The notes under the pieces are model-generated. The model was not told the DNA's origin. It made no database searches and worked only from the letters and a program-made list of their open reading frames with translations. A stretch of 8,748 nt of DNA from Christensenellaceae bacterium (GTDB lineage Bacteria; Bacillota; Clostridia; Christensenellales; CAAEEZ01), in assembly GCA_020024085.1 (NCBI GenBank), contig JAHHUG010000061.1, positions 1-8,748 of the forward strand, read 5' to 3'. A program made the position numbers and the translations under genes. Position 1 is the stretch's first letter. Every line of letters begins with the position of its first letter. Positions 6,797-8,748 of this stretch are shown in pieces.

Positions 6797-7062
6797 ATTG
6801 TGCTAAGCGGGGAGCTAGTGGTGCCCTGTACCTACAATCCACTTTAGTAGGGCTGAATACCTCTTTCGATTTGTTTTATGGGAAGCTGGAACTAGCAAGG
6901 AATGTTGACTTTTAGGTCTTATGCAATAGTGCATCGTGAACCGTGTCAGGACTTGACGGTAGCAGCACTAAGCGATTAACATTATGTGCCATAAGGTTGC
7001 TTAAAAAGAGTTACCTACTAGGATACCGTTTCGGTAGAACTTGTCAACAGAGGTTGCACAAT
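6797..7062 (+). ncRNA. ffs: Signal recognition particle RNA, large (Alu-containing) bacterial type
   Basis: This RNA of about 266 nt binds Ffh and helps target ribosomes making membrane and exported proteins to FtsY and the translocon. The ends pair: ATTGTGC (6797-6803) with GCACAAT (7056-7062). The 5' part has the Alu-domain motifs GGTGCC (6820-6825) and GGGCTGAA (6850-6857). The Ffh-binding apex of helix 8 is at 6945-6966, with GTCAGG on one side and AGCAGC on the other, the two faces of the conserved internal loop. The apical tetraloop is UGAC (6954-6957), the URRC class, instead of the more common GGAA. A consensus promoter precedes it and a terminator follows within ten bases. The ends are inferred from the terminal helix and promoter spacing, so they may be off by a few bases. 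Confidence 0.95.
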
Positions 7063-7070
7063 ATTTTTTT

Positions 7071-7095
7071 ATTAGCCGATTGGCTAATTTTTTTT
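7071..7095 (+). terminator. Terminator of the SRP RNA gene
   Basis: ATTAGCC (7071-7077) pairs with GGCTAAT (7082-7088) around GATT, followed by a T run to 7095. It begins nine bases past the predicted 3' end of the SRP RNA. T rather than A residues precede the stem, so it works on the plus strand only. Confidence 0.9.
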
Positions 7096-7200
7096 TACAT
7101 TTTTTTAATTTGATATATTATTTATATATTATATTAATTATAATATCATAAGATAACCTCAATTTAAATATTTTAAGCAAAAATTTATTGCACAAAATTG

Positions 7201-7236
7201 TCCTCAATCGAACTATATAGTACACATTTAGCAATT
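7201..7236 (+). repeat. Intergenic repeat element, copy 1
   Basis: TCCTCAATCGAACTATATAG (7201-7220) is followed, after ten unrelated bases, by GCAATT (7231-7236). The 20-mer matches copy 2 at 18 of 20 positions, and GCAATT sits at the same distance in both. ACTATATAGT at its centre is a perfect 10-bp palindrome. The plus strand is arbitrary. Confidence 0.6.
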
Positions 7237-7316
7237 TTTTAGTAATTAAAATACCGTTTTACAAAATTTTACAATAATAAAACATATCTTAAAATTCAAA
7301 TATAATATTATAAAAC

Positions 7317-7352
7317 TCCTTAATCGAACTAAATAGCTCGTTTCACGCAATT
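7317..7352 (+). repeat. Intergenic repeat element, copy 2
   Basis: TCCTTAATCGAACTAAATAG (7317-7336) followed ten bases later by GCAATT (7347-7352) repeats the layout of copy 1, 116 bases downstream. Its centre keeps a partial dyad, CGA-x-CTA-xx-TAG-x-TCG. It ends about 105 bases before the -35 of the nrdG promoter. Confidence 0.6.
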
Positions 7353-7456
7353 ATATCAGTGTATGCACTCATAATTTTAAAAAATAAAAATCCACTTATA
7401 AACAATCAAATATATATGCACAAAATAGCAAAATTAAGTTAGAAATTAATAATCAA

Positions 7457-7485
7457 TTAACATTTATGTTTATATGTGATATAAT
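7457..7485 (+). promoter_or_regulatory. Promoter of nrdG, positioned for a leaderless transcript
   Basis: TTAACA (7457-7462, five of six consensus) and TATAAT (7480-7485) are 17 bases apart, with TGA just before the -10 (extended -10). The nine bases 7486-7494 are all that separate the -10 from the nrdG ATG at 7495. The expected start therefore falls at 7492-7495, leaving no room for a Shine-Dalgarno. Confidence 0.85.
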
Positions 7486-7494
7486 ATTTGTATT

Positions 7495-8187
7495 ATGAAT
7501 ATTTGTGGTTTTGAAAAATTTTCGCTTGTCGATTACGACAATTATGTAACATGTACAGTCTTTACAAAAGGTTGCAATTTTGTATGCCCATTTTGTCACA
7601 ACTCGTCACTTGTGCTTAAGGATAAATTTGCCGAAAATATCCCAGAAGAAGATGTTTTTAGCTACCTTCAAAAAAGAAAAGGTATGGTAGATGCAGTTTG
7701 TGTTAGTGGTGGTGAACCTACCCTTCAACCTGACCTAAAAGACTTTATCAAAAAAGTAAAATCTATGGGATTTAGGGTAAAACTTGACTCTAATGGAACT
7801 AAACCCGAACTATTAAAGGAACTAATTGATGAAAAACTTGTCGATTATGTTGCTATGGATATAAAAAATTCACTTGGTAAATATGCTCAAACTGTTGGGC
7901 TAAATACTATCAATCTAAATCCAATCACTAAAAGCATAGAATTACTTAAAAATTCAGGTATCGACTACGAATTTAGGACAACTTTAATTAAAGAATATCA
8001 CACCCAAAATGATATCGAACAAATTGCAGAGCTTATAAAAGGTGCAAAAAACTATGCATTGCAAAAATTTGTTGATAACGGCGAATGCATAACCCATAAT
8101 TTGACAGAAGTTGATAAAGAAACAGTGGATAGCTATGTAGAAATAGTTAAACCATTTGTACAAAATGTAAAAGTTCGTGGCTACTAA
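7495..8187 (+). CDS. nrdG: Anaerobic ribonucleotide reductase activating protein, radical SAM (NrdG2-like)
   Basis: NrdG-type activases use a 4Fe-4S cluster and S-adenosylmethionine to place the glycyl radical on class III ribonucleotide reductase (NrdD), which makes dNTPs without oxygen. The 230-residue protein has the cluster motif CNFVCPFC (Cys27, Cys31, Cys34; CxxxCxxC), the SAM-binding GGEPT (72-76), a SNGT strand motif near 99-102 and VDYVAMDIKN near 117-126, all typical radical SAM landmarks. Length and the opening GFEKFSLVDYDNYVTCTVFTKGCNF-like layout fit the NrdG2 group (TIGR02495, from memory). The ATG at 7495 agrees with family N-termini; the next Met is residue 64, past the cluster motif. 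No Shine-Dalgarno precedes it, and the promoter -10 ends ten bases away, implying a leaderless mRNA. nrdD is not in the window, so it must be elsewhere, or the target is another glycyl-radical enzyme. It is followed by a YcxB-like gene after one base. Confidence 0.9.
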   Translation: MNICGFEKFSLVDYDNYVTCTVFTKGCNFVCPFCHNSSLVLKDKFAENIPEEDVFSYLQKRKGMVDAVCVSGGEPTLQPDLKDFIKKVKSMGFRVKLDSNGTKPELLKELIDEKLVDYVAMDIKNSLGKYAQTVGLNTINLNPITKSIELLKNSGIDYEFRTTLIKEYHTQNDIEQIAELIKGAKNYALQKFVDNGECITHNLTEVDKETVDSYVEIVKPFVQNVKVRGY

Positions 8188-8188
8188 T

Positions 8189-8710
8189 ATGAATATCAAA
8201 AACAAAACAACCATTAAACCAAAAGAGCTTACAAATATTATTAGTAAAGCAACTTCGTTTATTAGTCCAGCAATTACACTATCAATTACAATCGTGTTTG
8301 CATTACTAACATTTGCACTTGTAATACTTAATCTTGGTGGAATACCAGGTTTTACTACCGTTTATCCTACAATTACTGCAATTGTTATGTGTATATTTAT
8401 TGTACTATATTCTTTACCACGAACATTTGCAAAAACATTTATTAAACAAAAAGGCGAACTAAAACAAGAGTTGCAATTTGACTACACTTTTATGTCTAGT
8501 ACATTTGATGTAGTTAGTACTATCAACGGAGAAACAACAAATTCAACATTTACATACAATAGCTTGTACAATATTAAAAATAAAAAAGATTATACTTTAA
8601 TTTATCTTACAAAAGCCGATGTTCTTGTAGTAAAATATAATGGTTTTACTGGTAATGATAAGGATAAATTTATAGAAAAAATAAATAATTATAAAAATAA
8701 AAAAGGATAG
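8189..8710 (+). CDS. Small membrane protein with YcxB-like cytoplasmic domain
   Basis: The 173-residue product has a basic N-terminus, two hydrophobic segments (about 27-50 and 54-76), then a soluble domain (about 90-168). In that domain FDYTFMSSTFDV, a Tyr-rich TYNSLYNIKNKKDYTLIYL stretch and a closing charged helix resemble the YcxB-like C-terminal domain (resemblance by eye). Function of that family is unknown; both termini should be cytoplasmic. The ATG at 8189 comes one base after the nrdG stop, so translation is probably coupled. A GTG at 8177, in frame and overlapping nrdG, would add four residues. Neither start has a strong Shine-Dalgarno, and I prefer the ATG. The TAG stop lies inside the terminator stem. 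Sharing a transcript with nrdG does not by itself show a common function. Confidence 0.75.
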   Translation: MNIKNKTTIKPKELTNIISKATSFISPAITLSITIVFALLTFALVILNLGGIPGFTTVYPTITAIVMCIFIVLYSLPRTFAKTFIKQKGELKQELQFDYTFMSSTFDVVSTINGETTNSTFTYNSLYNIKNKKDYTLIYLTKADVLVVKYNGFTGNDKDKFIEKINNYKNKKG

Positions 8711-8730
8711 AATATATCCTTTTATTTTTT
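8701..8730 (+). terminator. Terminator of the nrdG operon, overlapping the last stop codon
   Basis: AAAAGGATA (8701-8709) pairs with TATCCTTTT (8715-8723) around GAATA, followed by ATTTTTT to 8730. The stem's 5' arm holds the last codons and part of the TAG stop (8708-8710) of the YcxB-like gene. An A-rich run precedes the stem, so it may also terminate minus-strand transcription from outside the window. Confidence 0.85.
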
Positions 8731-8748
8731 ACAAAATTTCATTATATC

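Larger units (their letters stand above)
7096..7456. other. A+T-rich non-coding region with a duplicated element
   Basis: I found no gene on either strand; the only open frames are a few codons long. Apart from the two repeat copies listed separately, the stretch is almost pure A+T. A TATAAT at 7301-7306 lies 10 bases before the second repeat copy but has no good -35. TGCACAAAAT occurs at 7189-7198 and again at 7417-7426. AGTGTATGCACT near 7357-7368 is a short imperfect palindrome. No recognised riboswitch or tRNA-like structure is visible. Confidence 0.6.

Noticed and set aside
7205..7226. NrdR boxes upstream of nrdG
   Set aside because: The palindromic centre CTATATAG is two bases shorter than the NrdR-box core, copy 2 breaks the symmetry, and the copies are 116 bases apart rather than the roughly three helical turns usual for NrdR box pairs.
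7096..7456. CRISPR array, riboswitch or small gene in the long intergenic region
   Set aside because: Only two repeat copies with 80 bases between them and no third unit, no aptamer-like conserved core, and no open frame of useful length.
8177..8188. GTG start four codons upstream for the YcxB-like protein
   Set aside because: It has no better Shine-Dalgarno than the ATG at 8189 and overlaps nrdG; the ATG placed one base after the nrdG stop fits coupled translation. It cannot be fully excluded.
7984..8214. Minus-strand open frame of 76 codons across the nrdG/YcxB-like junction
   Set aside because: Hydrophobic Phe/Ile-rich translation is what the complement of A+T-rich coding DNA gives; both opposite genes are well supported.

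Overview
The window is strongly A+T-rich, with purine-rich Shine-Dalgarno sites, short U-tract terminators and a long SRP RNA that carries an Alu domain. Class II GalT, a DivIVA-family protein and an oxygen-sensitive NrdG-type activase point to an anaerobic, low-GC Firmicute, most likely an uncultured gut clostridium. This placement is an inference from gene content, not a database match.

Layout, left to right. (1) Positions 3-326 hold the 3' end of an unrecognised plus-strand gene, convergent with a minus-strand DivIVA-domain gene (378-1007). (2) A minus-strand galK-pncB operon (3784 down to 1092) is joined by a TAATG stop/start overlap. It ends in a hairpin and U8 tract that sits directly against the DivIVA ribosome-binding site. 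(3) galT (3894-5414, plus) diverges from galK across a 109-bp region with a good galK promoter and a palindrome. (4) A bidirectional terminator (5495-5523) separates galT from a convergent minus-strand Ig-like lipoprotein gene (5535-6542). (5) A complete SRP RNA gene (6797-7062) has a full-consensus promoter and its own terminator. (6) About 360 bp of A+T-rich non-coding DNA (7096-7456) holds a duplicated element of about 36 nt. (7) A plus-strand pair follows: an NrdG-type radical SAM activase (7495-8187), which looks leaderless, and a small YcxB-like membrane protein (8189-8710) whose stop codon lies inside its terminator.

Functionally, GalK and GalT are the kinase and uridylyltransferase of the Leloir pathway; galE and any galactose importer are not in the window. 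PncB feeds nicotinate into NAD synthesis and is cotranscribed with galK. The SRP RNA supports membrane targeting of proteins such as the lipoprotein and the YcxB-like protein. NrdG activates an anaerobic ribonucleotide reductase whose gene (nrdD) is not here.

I see no CRISPR array, transposon, phage gene, tRNA or rRNA, and no clear new multi-gene system. The most interesting signals are regulatory: the leaderless nrdG start, the terminator/promoter overlap ahead of the DivIVA gene, the galK-pncB coupling and the duplicated intergenic element.
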